Shown here: piece after piece, positions 1-8,195 of the stretch
Numbering within the stretch: the first letter of the stretch is position 1
Layout: the number at the start of each line of letters is the position of its first letter
Program-made: the position numbers and the translations under genes
Origin: Lentzea atacamensis
GTDB lineage: Bacteria > Actinomycetota > Actinomycetes > Mycobacteriales > Pseudonocardiaceae
Assembly: GCF_003269295.1 (NCBI RefSeq)
Contig: NZ_QLTT01000001.1
Span: 1,507,635 to 1,571,634 of the forward strand
Length of the DNA stretch: 64,000 nucleotides
Direction: 5' to 3'
Notes under the pieces: generated by a model
The model's input: only the letters and a program-made list of their open reading frames with translations
What the model was told of the DNA's origin: nothing
The model's database searches: none

Positions 1-1506
1 GCGCTGCGCGCCCAGGTCGAAGCAGCCCTCGCGGGAGCGCTGCAGACCGGCTGGGAGGGGCTGCTGAAGGAGCAGCGGGACTTCCTCGACGACTTCTGGC
101 AGGTCGCCGACATCGAGATCGAGGGCGACGACGAGCTGCAGCAGGCGATCAGGTTCGCGTTGTTCCACATCCTGCAGGCGGGTGCGCGCGGTGAAACCCG
201 TGCCATCCCGGGGAAAGGCCTCACCGGGCCCGGCTACGACGGCCACGCCTTCTGGGACACCGAGATGTTCGTGCTCCCGGTCCTCACCTACACGGTGCCC
301 GACGCGGCCCGCGACGCGCTGCGGTGGCGGCACTCCACATTGGACAAGGCTCGCGACCGCGCGAAGGTGCTGGGGCTCAAGGGCGCCGCGTTCCCGTGGC
401 GTTCGATCAACGGCGCCGAGTGCTCGGCCTACTGGCCGGCGGGCACGGCGGCCTTCCACGTCTCCGGCGACGTCGCCTACGCCACCCAGCAGTACCTCAA
501 CGCCACCGGCGACGAGGACTTCGCCCACGACGAGGCCACCGAGATCCTGGTGGAGACAGCACGTCTGTGGACTTCGCTCGGACACCACGACCGGCACGAC
601 GGGTTCCGCATCGACGGCGTCACCGGCCCGGACGAGTACTCGGCGATCGTCGACAACAACGTCTACACCAACCTGATCGCCCAGCAGAACCTGCGCGCCG
701 CCGCCGACGCCGCGGAACGCCACCCGGACAAGGCGAACGCCACCGAGGACGAGATCGCGGCCTGGCGCCGCGCCGCCGACGCGATGGCGATTCCCTACGA
801 CGAGATGCTCGAGGTGCATCCGCAGGCGGACAACTGGACCAAGCACGCGGAGTGGGACTTCGAGAACACCCCGCAGGACAAGTACCCGCTGCTGCTGCAC
901 TTCCCGTACTTCGACCTGTACCGCCGCCAAGTGGTGAAGCAGGCGGACCTCGTGCTCGCCATGCACGTGCGCGGCGACGTGTTCACCGCGGAGGAGAAGG
1001 CCCGCAACTTCGCCTACTACGAGGCCCGCACCGTGCGCGACTCGTCGTTGTCGGCGGGCACGCAGGCCGTGCTGGCCGCGGAGGTCGGCCACCTGGACCT
1101 CGCGTACGACTACCTCGTCGAGGCCGCGTTCACCGACCTGCACGACCTGCACGAGAACGTCAACAACGGCCTGCACATGGCGTCGCTGGCGGGCGCGTGG
1201 ATGGCTTTGGTGGCCGGGTTCGGCGGCATGCGCGACCACGGCGGCGAGCTCACGTTCGCGCCACGGCTGCCGGCCTCGCTCACCCGGTTCTCGTTCCGGA
1301 TGGCGTTCCGGGGCACCAGGATCTCCATCGACGTGTGCGAGACCGAGGCCACCTACCGGATCGTGGACGGCACCGAGCTCAGGACCAGGCATCACGGCGA
1401 GCCGATCACGATCACGGCGGGCAACGCGGTGACCATGCCGATCCCGAAGGCTCCCGAGCTCGACCGGCCGGAGCTGCCGTTCGGCCGGGAGCCGCGCAGG
1501 CACTAA
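1..1506 (+). CDS. Glycoside hydrolase family 65 phosphorylase, 5'-truncated by the window edge
   Basis: The open frame runs in from base 1, so about 501 C-terminal residues are present; GH65 enzymes are usually 750-800 aa. GH65 enzymes phosphorolyse or hydrolyse alpha-glucosides such as trehalose, maltose, kojibiose or nigerose, giving glucose 1-phosphate and glucose. Visible family landmarks are the GYDGHAFWDTE block (window codons about 78-88) and the catalytic block GVTGPDEY, whose Glu (codon 212, bases 634-636) is the expected general acid, followed by VDNNVYTN. The small C-terminal beta-sandwich ends in a basic tail. Substrate cannot be read from this part. It converges on the dehydrogenase, with the two stop codons overlapping by 4 nt. 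The family call is firm; the exact activity is open. Confidence 0.9.
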   Translation, partial: ALRAQVEAALAGALQTGWEGLLKEQRDFLDDFWQVADIEIEGDDELQQAIRFALFHILQAGARGETRAIPGKGLTGPGYDGHAFWDTEMFVLPVLTYTVPDAARDALRWRHSTLDKARDRAKVLGLKGAAFPWRSINGAECSAYWPAGTAAFHVSGDVAYATQQYLNATGDEDFAHDEATEILVETARLWTSLGHHDRHDGFRIDGVTGPDEYSAIVDNNVYTNLIAQQNLRAAADAAERHPDKANATEDEIAAWRRAADAMAIPYDEMLEVHPQADNWTKHAEWDFENTPQDKYPLLLHFPYFDLYRRQVVKQADLVLAMHVRGDVFTAEEKARNFAYYEARTVRDSSLSAGTQAVLAAEVGHLDLAYDYLVEAAFTDLHDLHENVNNGLHMASLAGAWMALVAGFGGMRDHGGELTFAPRLPASLTRFSFRMAFRGTRISIDVCETEATYRIVDGTELRTRHHGEPITITAGNAVTMPIPKAPELDRPELPFGREPRRH

Positions 1507-2477
1507 CCGAGTTCCAGCACCACCTTCACGTCGCCGGGCCGCTGCTCGAACGCCTCCGCGTACGACTCCAGCGGCACCCGGCGAGTGATCATCGCCGACA
1601 GCCAGGCGTCGTCCGCTCGCTCCAGCACCGCCGACGCCTCCCGGTAGTGCCGCACGTTCGCGTTGACGGTGCCGAACACGATCCCGTTGCGCAGCACCAT
1701 GTCCCGGTTCGCCTGCCCGATGTCCGCCGAGACGACCTCCGTGGACGGAACACCGGTCAGGCACACCAGCTCCCGCCCGAGCAGCCGCGCGACCAGCGAG
1801 GGCGCCCCGGTCGCCTCGATCACGACCTGGTGATCGGGCAGGGAGCGGTGGTAGGTGGCGCCCAGCGACTCCACCAGTTCCGGTTTCGGGCCGTCGGCGG
1901 CCAGGTCGAACACGTGCACGTCGAGCCCGCGCTGCACGCCGATCAGCGCCGCCAGCAACCCGATCGGGCCCGCACCCGTCACCAGCACGCTCTCGAACGG
2001 CACCAGCGCCAGCCGGTCCAGCCGTTCCCACGCCTTCACGACCACCGAAGCCGGTTCGACGAGCACGCCGGTCGAAGAGCTGACACCGACGGCATAGGAG
2101 GCAGGCACTGTCCACAACGTCGAGCCGTAGCCGTCGAGGCCGGTGATCCCACGCTCGGTGTACTGCCCGTTGCGGCACATGTCGAACTCCCCGCGCGCAC
2201 ATGCCGCGCACGGCACCGGATCCGGCCGCCGCACCACCCCGGCCACCAGGGAGCCGGGCTCGAACCCCGGCCCGCTGATCACCCGTCCCAGCGACTCGTG
2301 TCCGATCACGAGAGTCCCGCCGGTGCCGAACTCGCCGCGCATGATCTCGCGGTCCGTCCCGCAGATGCCGATCGCGACACCCTCGACCAGCAACTCCTCT
2401 GGTCCAGGCACCGGATCGGGTAGTTCGGTCAACGACAGGGAACCGGCTCGTGCAAGATCCACCGTAAGCGCGCGCAT
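1503..2477 (-). CDS. Zinc-dependent alcohol/sugar dehydrogenase (glucose dehydrogenase-like)
   Basis: A medium-chain dehydrogenase of about 324 aa. The N-terminal zinc domain shows GICGTD (catalytic Cys), GHE (catalytic His) and a structural-zinc loop with three Cys (CAACARGEFDMC). The Rossmann domain carries VTGAGPIGLLAA followed by VFDLAAD for nucleotide binding. The loop with YTERGITGLDGYGS resembles archaeal/actinobacterial glucose 1-dehydrogenases more than simple alcohol dehydrogenases. Likely role is NAD(P)-dependent oxidation of glucose or a related aldose, which would suit neighbours that release glucose (GH65, GH64). The ATG at 2477 is preferred because homology begins there; in-frame ATGs at 2486 and 2495 would add up to six unlikely residues. 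No strong SD is seen. It is divergent from the glucanase across a spacer holding a LacI-type operator. Confidence 0.82.
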   Translation of the reverse strand: MRALTVDLARAGSLSLTELPDPVPGPEELLVEGVAIGICGTDREIMRGEFGTGGTLVIGHESLGRVISGPGFEPGSLVAGVVRRPDPVPCAACARGEFDMCRNGQYTERGITGLDGYGSTLWTVPASYAVGVSSSTGVLVEPASVVVKAWERLDRLALVPFESVLVTGAGPIGLLAALIGVQRGLDVHVFDLAADGPKPELVESLGATYHRSLPDHQVVIEATGAPSLVARLLGRELVCLTGVPSTEVVSADIGQANRDMVLRNGIVFGTVNANVRHYREASAVLERADDAWLSAMITRRVPLESYAEAFEQRPGDVKVVLELG

Positions 2478-2488
2478 GAGAACCATTC

Positions 2489-2531
2489 TTGACATATCAA
2501 CACGATCACGCTGACCATGGGAGCGCTCTCA
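2489..2531 (+). promoter_or_regulatory. Candidate promoter and CebR/CelR-type operator for the glucanase
   Basis: TGGGAGCGCTCTCA at 2518-2531 matches 13 of 14 bases of TGGGAGCGCTCCCA, the box of the LacI-family cellulose/cello-oligosaccharide repressors CebR (Streptomyces) and CelR (Thermobifida). A TTGACA at 2489-2494 followed after 17 bp by TGACCA (2512-2517) is a plausible sigma-70-type promoter. It would put the start site inside the operator, which fits repression. The glucanase SD (GAGGAG) and ATG follow 30 bp on. A nearly identical box precedes the chitinase at 48727. Confidence 0.6.
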
Positions 2532-2560
2532 CGAACCCTGTCTCAGTGAGGAGATAGTCG

Positions 2561-3727
2561 ATGCGCAAGCTCCTGTGGCTGGCAGCATCGGCCCTATTAG
2601 GGCTGACAACGTTGTCTGCACCCGTGCAAGCAGCTCCACCCAACCTGCTCCCGCTCACCGTCACGAACAGCTCCGGCCGCGGCGACGCGGTTCACCTGTA
2701 CGTGTTCGGCGAGATGGGCGGCCGGCTCGGCTACGTGAACGCCAGCGGGCAGTTCACCCCCTGGTCCGGCGGGACGATCCCCCCATCGCCCGCACCGGAC
2801 GTCTCGATTCCCGGCCCCGGCAACGGTGGTAGCCGGACCCTGCAGATCCCGATCAACCTCGCCGGTGGCCGCCTCTACATGTCCTTCCGGGACAAGCTGA
2901 AGTTCTTCCTGGTGCCGGGAGGCCTGGTGCAGCCGGCGCCGTGGGCGGCGGGCGACCCGAACCGCGACATCCTGTTCGACTGGAGCGAGTTCACCTACAA
3001 CGGCGGCGGGTTGTGGCTGAACAGCTCCCAGGTGGACATGTTCTCGGTTCCGCACGCGGTCGAGGCGACGTCCCAGGCGGGTGCCACCAAGCGGACCGGC
3101 CAGCTCGTCTCCGGCGGCCGCAACCGCATCTTCGACCAGCACCAGCAGCTGGGCGGCGACTGGGCGCGGTTGATCTACACGAGGCCTGACGGCACGCGGC
3201 TGCGCGTGTTGAACCCGAGCAAGGGCCTCGACGCGGGCGTGTTCTCGAGCTCGTACTTCCAGAACTACGTCAGCAGCACGTGGTCGACCTACGCGAACAC
3301 GCCGCTGACCGTCGTTCCGTACCGCAACGAGCCGAACCGGAAGTTCACCGGCCGCACCAGTGGTGGCGTCCTCAACTTCACCAACACGGCCGGCCAGCAG
3401 GTCGCGTCGTTCCAGCAGCCGTCGACGCGGGACATCTTCAACTGCGACGGACGGCTCGCGGCCCCGAACAACGACGTCGGCGCGATCTCGCGCTCGCTGT
3501 GCGCCGCGCTCAACCGCTCGACGCTCGGGTACCTCCACACCCAGCCGACGTACAACGCCGCCGAGTTCTACACCCGCTCGACCACCAACCACTACTCGAA
3601 GATCGTGCACGCCAACATGGTCGACGGGAAGGCGTACGGGTTCGCGTTCGACGACGTCGGCGCGTTCGAGTCACTTGTCCACGAACCCAACCCGCGTTCG
3701 GCAAAAGTCACGCTAACCGCATTCTGA
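2561..3727 (+). CDS. Secreted GH64 endo-beta-1,3-glucanase (laminaripentaose-producing type)
   Basis: 388 aa, exported by a Sec signal peptide of about 26 residues ending VQA-AP. It should hydrolyse beta-1,3-glucans (laminarin, fungal wall glucan). The GH64 catalytic pair is visible: Glu143 in DWSEFTYN and Asp159 in SSQVDMF, exactly 16 residues apart as in the characterised Streptomyces matensis enzyme (E154/D170). Later blocks such as YFQNYVSSTWSTYANTPL and IFNCDGRL are typical of the family. There is no appended carbohydrate-binding module. The start is fixed by GAGGAG 8 nt upstream of ATG. A LacI-type operator lies just upstream and a 15-bp hairpin just downstream. Confidence 0.92.
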   Translation: MRKLLWLAASALLGLTTLSAPVQAAPPNLLPLTVTNSSGRGDAVHLYVFGEMGGRLGYVNASGQFTPWSGGTIPPSPAPDVSIPGPGNGGSRTLQIPINLAGGRLYMSFRDKLKFFLVPGGLVQPAPWAAGDPNRDILFDWSEFTYNGGGLWLNSSQVDMFSVPHAVEATSQAGATKRTGQLVSGGRNRIFDQHQQLGGDWARLIYTRPDGTRLRVLNPSKGLDAGVFSSSYFQNYVSSTWSTYANTPLTVVPYRNEPNRKFTGRTSGGVLNFTNTAGQQVASFQQPSTRDIFNCDGRLAAPNNDVGAISRSLCAALNRSTLGYLHTQPTYNAAEFYTRSTTNHYSKIVHANMVDGKAYGFAFDDVGAFESLVHEPNPRSAKVTLTAF

Positions 3728-3758
3728 ACCGAACCATTCTTGCTTTTGATCGACTTTC

Positions 3759-3805
3759 ACTCCACTGTGTGAGGCGCCGTCGCCGCGGCTCTCACACAGT
3801 GGAGT
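3759..3805 (+). terminator. 15-bp perfect hairpin between the glucanase and response regulator genes
   Basis: ACTCCACTGTGTGAG (3759-3773) and its exact reverse complement (3791-3805) flank a 17-nt loop. It sits 32 nt after the glucanase stop, so a terminator role is the simple reading, but no U-tract follows. The right arm contains GGAG (3801-3804), the only SD candidate for the GTG at 3810. Folding would therefore also mask translation of the two-component genes. Confidence 0.75.
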
Positions 3806-3809
3806 CGTT

Positions 3810-4481
3810 GTGTGCGTACGGGTCCTGCTGGTCGAAGACGACGAGCGAATCCGGCAGGCGCTGAGCCTCGCCTTGTCCGACGAGGGTTTCACGATTGACG
3901 AGGCGGGTTCGGGTGAAGAGGCGTTACCGCGTTTGGAGACCGAGCGGTTCGACGTGGTGCTGGTCGACCTCACATTGCCGGGTGTCGACGGCCTGGAGGT
4001 CGTGCGGACCCTCAGGGCACGCGGTGACCTGCCCATCATCGTGGTCACAGCCCGCACGGACGCCCGTGACGTGATCGCCGGGCTGGAGGCCGGTGCGGAC
4101 GACTACGTCACGAAACCGTTGATGGCGAGCGTTCTCGCGGCGCGGATCCGCGCGTTGTTGCGCAGGCGCCGACCAGGGCGGGAAACAGTTCGGATCGGCG
4201 ATCTGGAAATCCGTCCGCAGGAAGGCCTTGTGCACCGAGCGGGGGAACGCGTTCACCTCACCAGGACGGAATTCCGGCTGCTGCTGGAACTCGCTGGTGC
4301 GGGCGGCCGAATCGTCACCAGGGAGCAGTTGCTGCAAAAGGTTTGGGGATATGACTACTTTGGTGACACTCGACTGCTCGACGTGCACATAAGGAGACTG
4401 CGGCGCAAGGTCGAAGCCAATCCGGACGACCCGGCTCTGGTGCTCACCGTGCGCGGTGCCGGCTATCGGATCCGCTCGTGA
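3810..4481 (+). CDS. OmpR/PhoB-family response regulator
   Basis: 223 aa. The receiver domain (about 1-118) has the acidic pair D10-D11, phospho-acceptor Asp53 (VLVDLTLPG), the VVTA switch Thr and the conserved Lys in DDYVTKP. A winged-helix DNA-binding domain (about 128-220) ends with VWGYDYFGDTRLLDVHIRRLRRK. It should be phosphorylated by the kinase immediately downstream (GTGA overlap) and control unknown promoters. The GTG at 3810 is the only sensible start, with GGAG 5 nt upstream. That SD lies in the right arm of the 15-bp hairpin, so translation may be structure-sensitive. Targets are not evident; the adjacent glucanase is one possibility. Confidence 0.93.
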   Translation: MCVRVLLVEDDERIRQALSLALSDEGFTIDEAGSGEEALPRLETERFDVVLVDLTLPGVDGLEVVRTLRARGDLPIIVVTARTDARDVIAGLEAGADDYVTKPLMASVLAARIRALLRRRRPGRETVRIGDLEIRPQEGLVHRAGERVHLTRTEFRLLLELAGAGGRIVTREQLLQKVWGYDYFGDTRLLDVHIRRLRRKVEANPDDPALVLTVRGAGYRIRS

Positions 4482-5803
4482 GACTCACGCTGCGCTGCCG
4501 GGTGACCCTCGCGTTCGGCTTCGGCCTGCTGGTCGTGACGAGCGTGCTGGCGTTCGCGACGTGGAACCTCGCCTCCGGCTACATGCTGCGGCAGCGGGAG
4601 GCGAGCGCGACGCGCCAGGCAGAGGTGAACGTGCGGCTGGTCGAGAAGTCGCTGTCCTCGCCGGGACTCGACGAGCTGCTCACCGGGCTCACCACGGGCC
4701 CCGACTCGTCGATCCTGGTGCTGAGCCCCGATGGTCAGGTGACCGCGGGCCGCAAGGTCGAACCGTCGCAGCTGCCCCCCGAGCTCGTGCGGCACCCACC
4801 CGGCCGCGCGCGGCTCACCGTGGACGGCCAGCCCGTCATCGCGGTGGCGAGGCCCGTGGCGGGCAACGCGGTCTACGTCGAGCTGTTCCCGCTGCAGCAG
4901 CTCGACCGCACGTCCGGGTTCCTCAGCGCGGTGCTGATCGCGGGCACGATCGGGTCAGCGCTGCTCGGCGCCGCGCTGGGCTCGTGGGCGTCGAAACGGG
5001 CCCTGAAACCGCTGGCGGAGCTCAGCTCCGCCGCGGGCAGGATCGCCGGTGGCGATCTCCGCGCCCGGCTGCCCGACCAGGACGACCCGGATCTGGCGGC
5101 ACTGGCGGCGAAGTTCAACTCGACGGCGAGCGCGCTGGAGCAACGGGCGTTGCGGGACGCCCGGTTCGCCTCGGACGTGTCGCACGAGCTTCGCTCTCCG
5201 CTGACGACGATGGTCAACGCGGGCGCGGTGCTCCGCAGGCGGCGCGAGCACCTGCCGGGAACCGCGGGAACCGCCCTGGAGCTGCTCACCTCCGAGGTCG
5301 ACAGGTTCGCGCGCATGGTCGTGGACCTGCTGGAGATCTCGCGGGACGACCAGACCGACGACTACGAACCCGAGGAGCTCGACCTGAGCGCCCTGGTGCG
5401 CAACGTGGTCGCCACGCGCCGGCGGGCGGTGCCGGTGTCGGCGTCCCCAGTGCGGGTGCGAGGTGACCGTCGGCGGCTGGACCGCGTGCTGGCCAACCTG
5501 ATGGAGAACGCCGAACGGCACGCGGACGGAGCGACGTGCGTGGCGGTGCGCCAGTCCGGCGACATGGCGCGCGTCGAGGTCGAGGACGACGGTCCCGGCG
5601 TGCCGGAGGCGTTGCGGGAGCAGATCTTCGAGCGGTTCGCGCGGGGCAGGCCCGGTAGCCGTGGCGGCGACACGGGCAGCGGACTCGGGCTCGCCCTGGT
5701 CCGCGAGCACGTGCACCGCCACCACGGCCGCGTCTGGGTGGAGGACCGCTTCCCGCGTGGAGCACGGTTCGTGGTGGAACTTCCAGCTATTACGAAGTCC
5801 TGA
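4478..5803 (+). CDS. Membrane sensor histidine kinase
   Basis: 441 aa partner of the upstream OmpR-type regulator, coupled by a 4-nt GTGA overlap. A first transmembrane helix (about 8-30) and a second (about 150-172) enclose a small extracytoplasmic sensor of about 120 residues. HAMP follows (about 173-225). The HisKA dimerisation helix carries DVSHELRSPLTTM with phospho-acceptor His236. The HATPase domain shows the N box (NLMENAERHA), G1 (DDGPGVP), F box (FERFARG) and G2 (GSGLGLALV). All catalytic motifs are intact. The ligand is unknown; the sensor region is not one I can assign. Confidence 0.93.
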   Translation: MRLTLRCRVTLAFGFGLLVVTSVLAFATWNLASGYMLRQREASATRQAEVNVRLVEKSLSSPGLDELLTGLTTGPDSSILVLSPDGQVTAGRKVEPSQLPPELVRHPPGRARLTVDGQPVIAVARPVAGNAVYVELFPLQQLDRTSGFLSAVLIAGTIGSALLGAALGSWASKRALKPLAELSSAAGRIAGGDLRARLPDQDDPDLAALAAKFNSTASALEQRALRDARFASDVSHELRSPLTTMVNAGAVLRRRREHLPGTAGTALELLTSEVDRFARMVVDLLEISRDDQTDDYEPEELDLSALVRNVVATRRRAVPVSASPVRVRGDRRRLDRVLANLMENAERHADGATCVAVRQSGDMARVEVEDDGPGVPEALREQIFERFARGRPGSRGGDTGSGLGLALVREHVHRHHGRVWVEDRFPRGARFVVELPAITKS

Positions 5804-5844
5804 CGTCATCGCCCTCGGCAGCGCGCTGACCCTGCGCGTGGTCC

Positions 5845-5850
5845 TACGGT
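5845..5850 (+). promoter_or_regulatory. Leaderless-type -10 element for the epimerase
   Basis: TACGGT fits the actinobacterial -10 pattern TANNNT and lies 6 nt before the ATG at 5857. No Shine-Dalgarno is present, as expected if transcription starts at or next to the A of the start codon. Four other genes in the window share this arrangement. Confidence 0.45.
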
Positions 5851-5856
5851 CGAGAG

Positions 5857-6897
5857 ATGCGAGTACTGATCACCGGCGGAGCCGGGTTCATCGGGTCGCA
5901 CGTCGCGGACGAGCTGGCCGCGCAGGGCCACGAATGCGTGCTGCTGGACGCGTTGCTGCCCGAGGCCCACGGCATTGTTCCCACGTTGGACCACGAACTT
6001 GTCATCGGCGATGTGACCTCACCTCACGTGCTGCGGCCACTGCTGTCCACTGTGGACGCCGTGTGCCACCAGGCGGCGATGGTCGGGCACGGCGTCGATC
6101 CGTTCGACGCGCCTTCCTACGCGCGCCACAACGACCTCGGCACGGCGGTGTTGCTGGCCGAGATGTACAGAGCGAAGGTGTCGCGGCTGGTGCTGGCGTC
6201 GTCGATGGTCGTGTACGGCGAGGGGAGGTACCGCTGCCTGTCGCACGGCGTCGTACGAGCCGAGCGCACGGCGGCCGACCTCGCCCGCGGTGCCTACGAA
6301 CCGCGGTGTTTCTGCGGCGACTTCGTCGTGTCGGAGCTGGTGCCGGAGGACGCTCCGCTGGAGCCGCGCAGCACCTACGCCGCGACGAAGCTGGCGCAGG
6401 AACACCTGGCGGCGGCGTGGGCGCGGCAGACCGGCGGCAGCGTGTGGGCGTTGCGGTACCACAACGTCTACGGCCCTCGGATGCCGCGCGACACCCCTTA
6501 CGCCGGTGTGGCGTCGATCTTCCGCTCCGCGTTGCAGAACGGCTTGGCGCCGCGCGTGATGGAGGACGGGAGGCAGCGCCGTGACTTCGTGCACGTCACC
6601 GATGTGGCGCGAGCCAACGTCCTGGCGCTGGAGTCGCCGCGGCCGGGGTTCGAGGCCGTGAACGTGTGCTCCGGCTCGCCGCACACGATCGGCGAGCTGG
6701 CCTTCGCGCTGGCCGACGCGTGCGACGGACCGACGCCGGAGATCGTCGGCGGTGCCCGGCCCGGCGACGTGCGGCACGTCGTCGCGTCGCCGGCCAAGGC
6801 GCTGGACGTGCTGGGCTTCGAGGCCGAGGTGGACTTCGCCACGGGTGTGCGGGCGTTCGCGTCCGCGTCGCAGCGGGAGTCCATCACCAGTTCGTGA
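5857..6897 (+). CDS. NAD-dependent nucleotide-sugar epimerase/dehydratase (extended SDR)
   Basis: 346 aa extended short-chain dehydrogenase. The N-terminal GGAGFIGSH is the NAD-binding glycine motif. The catalytic residues are Ser in ASSMVVYGEG and Tyr-x3-Lys in YAATKLAQEH. The ends are typical of UDP-glucose 4-epimerase-like proteins acting on nucleotide sugars. An insert of about 40 residues containing Cys (CLSHGV, RCFCGDF) between the Ser and Tyr motifs is longer than usual. The first gene of the glycosyl-transfer locus at 5.9-11.8 kb, it probably supplies an activated sugar to the GT2 and TIGR04282 proteins. It converges on the following membrane gene with a 14-nt overlap. Confidence 0.88.
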   Translation: MRVLITGGAGFIGSHVADELAAQGHECVLLDALLPEAHGIVPTLDHELVIGDVTSPHVLRPLLSTVDAVCHQAAMVGHGVDPFDAPSYARHNDLGTAVLLAEMYRAKVSRLVLASSMVVYGEGRYRCLSHGVVRAERTAADLARGAYEPRCFCGDFVVSELVPEDAPLEPRSTYAATKLAQEHLAAAWARQTGGSVWALRYHNVYGPRMPRDTPYAGVASIFRSALQNGLAPRVMEDGRQRRDFVHVTDVARANVLALESPRPGFEAVNVCSGSPHTIGELAFALADACDGPTPEIVGGARPGDVRHVVASPAKALDVLGFEAEVDFATGVRAFASASQRESITSS

Positions 6898-8149
6898 GCA
6901 CGAGGTGGTTCACCGCCAGTGCTGTGACGGCCTGCGCGGTGAGCCACCTCCTGTCGAGCTTCGCGGTGCCGGCGAGGAGCCAGACCGCGAACGGCAGCCA
7001 GATCCGTTCGGTCTCGGCCTTGCTCAGCCCGGACAGGTCGGCGGCCAGGATCGCGATGCCCGCCGCGATGATCCACTTGTCCTTGCGCAGCCCCCTGACT
7101 CCGGCGGGGCCGATGACCAGTGCCAGTGCCGCGAGGTTCGCCCACACCCAGTACCAGTACGGCCGGACGTCACCGATGCCCTGGTAGTAGCGGATCTTGA
7201 CGAGCTCGTAGCCGTCGAGCCACCAGAAGCCGCTCACCGCGAACGCCGCCACGACCGCGAGCGCGCCCGCGAGAGCCCAGCCGATCCGGCGGCCGATGAC
7301 CCCGAACCGGTCGCCCTGACGCCAGAGCGCGGCGATCGCGAGCGGGGCGAGCAGCACCAGGCCGTACGACAGGAAGAGACACCAGCCCAGCACGATGCCA
7401 CCCAGCAGCGGCCACCTGGTGAGCAGGTAGATCCCGACGGCCGCGACGCCCATGAACATGCCGTCCGCCGACGCTCCCACCCAGATCGCGCCGGGGAACA
7501 GCACCAGGAACGGCAGCACGGCGTTGTCGCCGATGGCTTTGGGAATCGCGACGACGGCGAGCGATCCGACCAGGACGCAGAAGATCGACGCCGCCGCTCC
7601 TCCCCCGAGCCCGACGCGGTCGAGCGCGACGAACGTGAGCAGCGCGCCGGGCGGGTGCCCGGAGACGTGCGTGGTCCACGAGTCCGGCTGGAAGTCCAGG
7701 ATGCGCTGGGTGAACCCGGTGACCATGGCGGGGATGTCGGTGACGCCGGGAACCTCGTGCAGGTACTCGTCCACGGTGGTGAGCCTGGTGACGAACCTGT
7801 CCCAGCCGTCGATCATCGCGAGCGAGAAGGTCCACAGCGTTGCCGTCACGTACGCGATCGGCAGCGCGAACCGGTGCCGGGCGAGCTCGGGTCCTTTGGC
7901 GATGACCAGGAACGCGATCAGGAGCGCGGCGGGAGTGCCGGGGCCGGCGTGCGGCTGCCAGTCACCGAAGATCGGTGCCGCGGAGGCGAAGAGGAGGCCC
8001 GGGTTCTGGGCGTTGACGATCAGGCCGGCGATGACGGCTGCCGCGACGAGCAGCCCGGCGATGGCTATACGCACCGCGCCCAACCTAGGGGTTCTCACGG
8101 GCGTACGCAGACCACGCAAGGCAATCGTAAGAACTCTTTCGTGCGTCAC
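6884..8149 (-). CDS. Polytopic membrane protein, probable GT-C-type glycosyltransferase
   Basis: About 421 aa with roughly ten hydrophobic segments. A loop after the second or third helix carries acidic and His residues (DEYLHEVPG, QPDSWTTHVSGHPPG), the layout expected of GT-C enzymes that use polyprenyl-phosphate sugars, but no diagnostic family motif is certain. It lies opposite to and shares a promoter region with the GT2 gene, so a role in glycolipid or wall-glycan assembly is an inference. Start is uncertain: GTG at 8149 or GTG at 8098 both precede the first membrane helix; neither has a convincing SD. An upstream extension of the frame into the GT2 gene is not plausible. Confidence 0.7.
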   Translation of the reverse strand: MTHERVLTIALRGLRTPVRTPRLGAVRIAIAGLLVAAAVIAGLIVNAQNPGLLFASAAPIFGDWQPHAGPGTPAALLIAFLVIAKGPELARHRFALPIAYVTATLWTFSLAMIDGWDRFVTRLTTVDEYLHEVPGVTDIPAMVTGFTQRILDFQPDSWTTHVSGHPPGALLTFVALDRVGLGGGAAASIFCVLVGSLAVVAIPKAIGDNAVLPFLVLFPGAIWVGASADGMFMGVAAVGIYLLTRWPLLGGIVLGWCLFLSYGLVLLAPLAIAALWRQGDRFGVIGRRIGWALAGALAVVAAFAVSGFWWLDGYELVKIRYYQGIGDVRPYWYWVWANLAALALVIGPAGVRGLRKDKWIIAAGIAILAADLSGLSKAETERIWLPFAVWLLAGTAKLDRRWLTAQAVTALAVNHLVLTNW

Positions 8150-8195
8150 AATTCCGTAAGCACCACAACACTTTCCCATGGTCCAGGGTGGACAC

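Noticed and set aside
324-2423. A 699-codon plus-strand open frame across the GH65 and dehydrogenase genes
   Set aside because: Arg/Pro/Gly-rich translation typical of a high-GC shadow frame. It overlaps two well-supported genes and has no recognisable domain.
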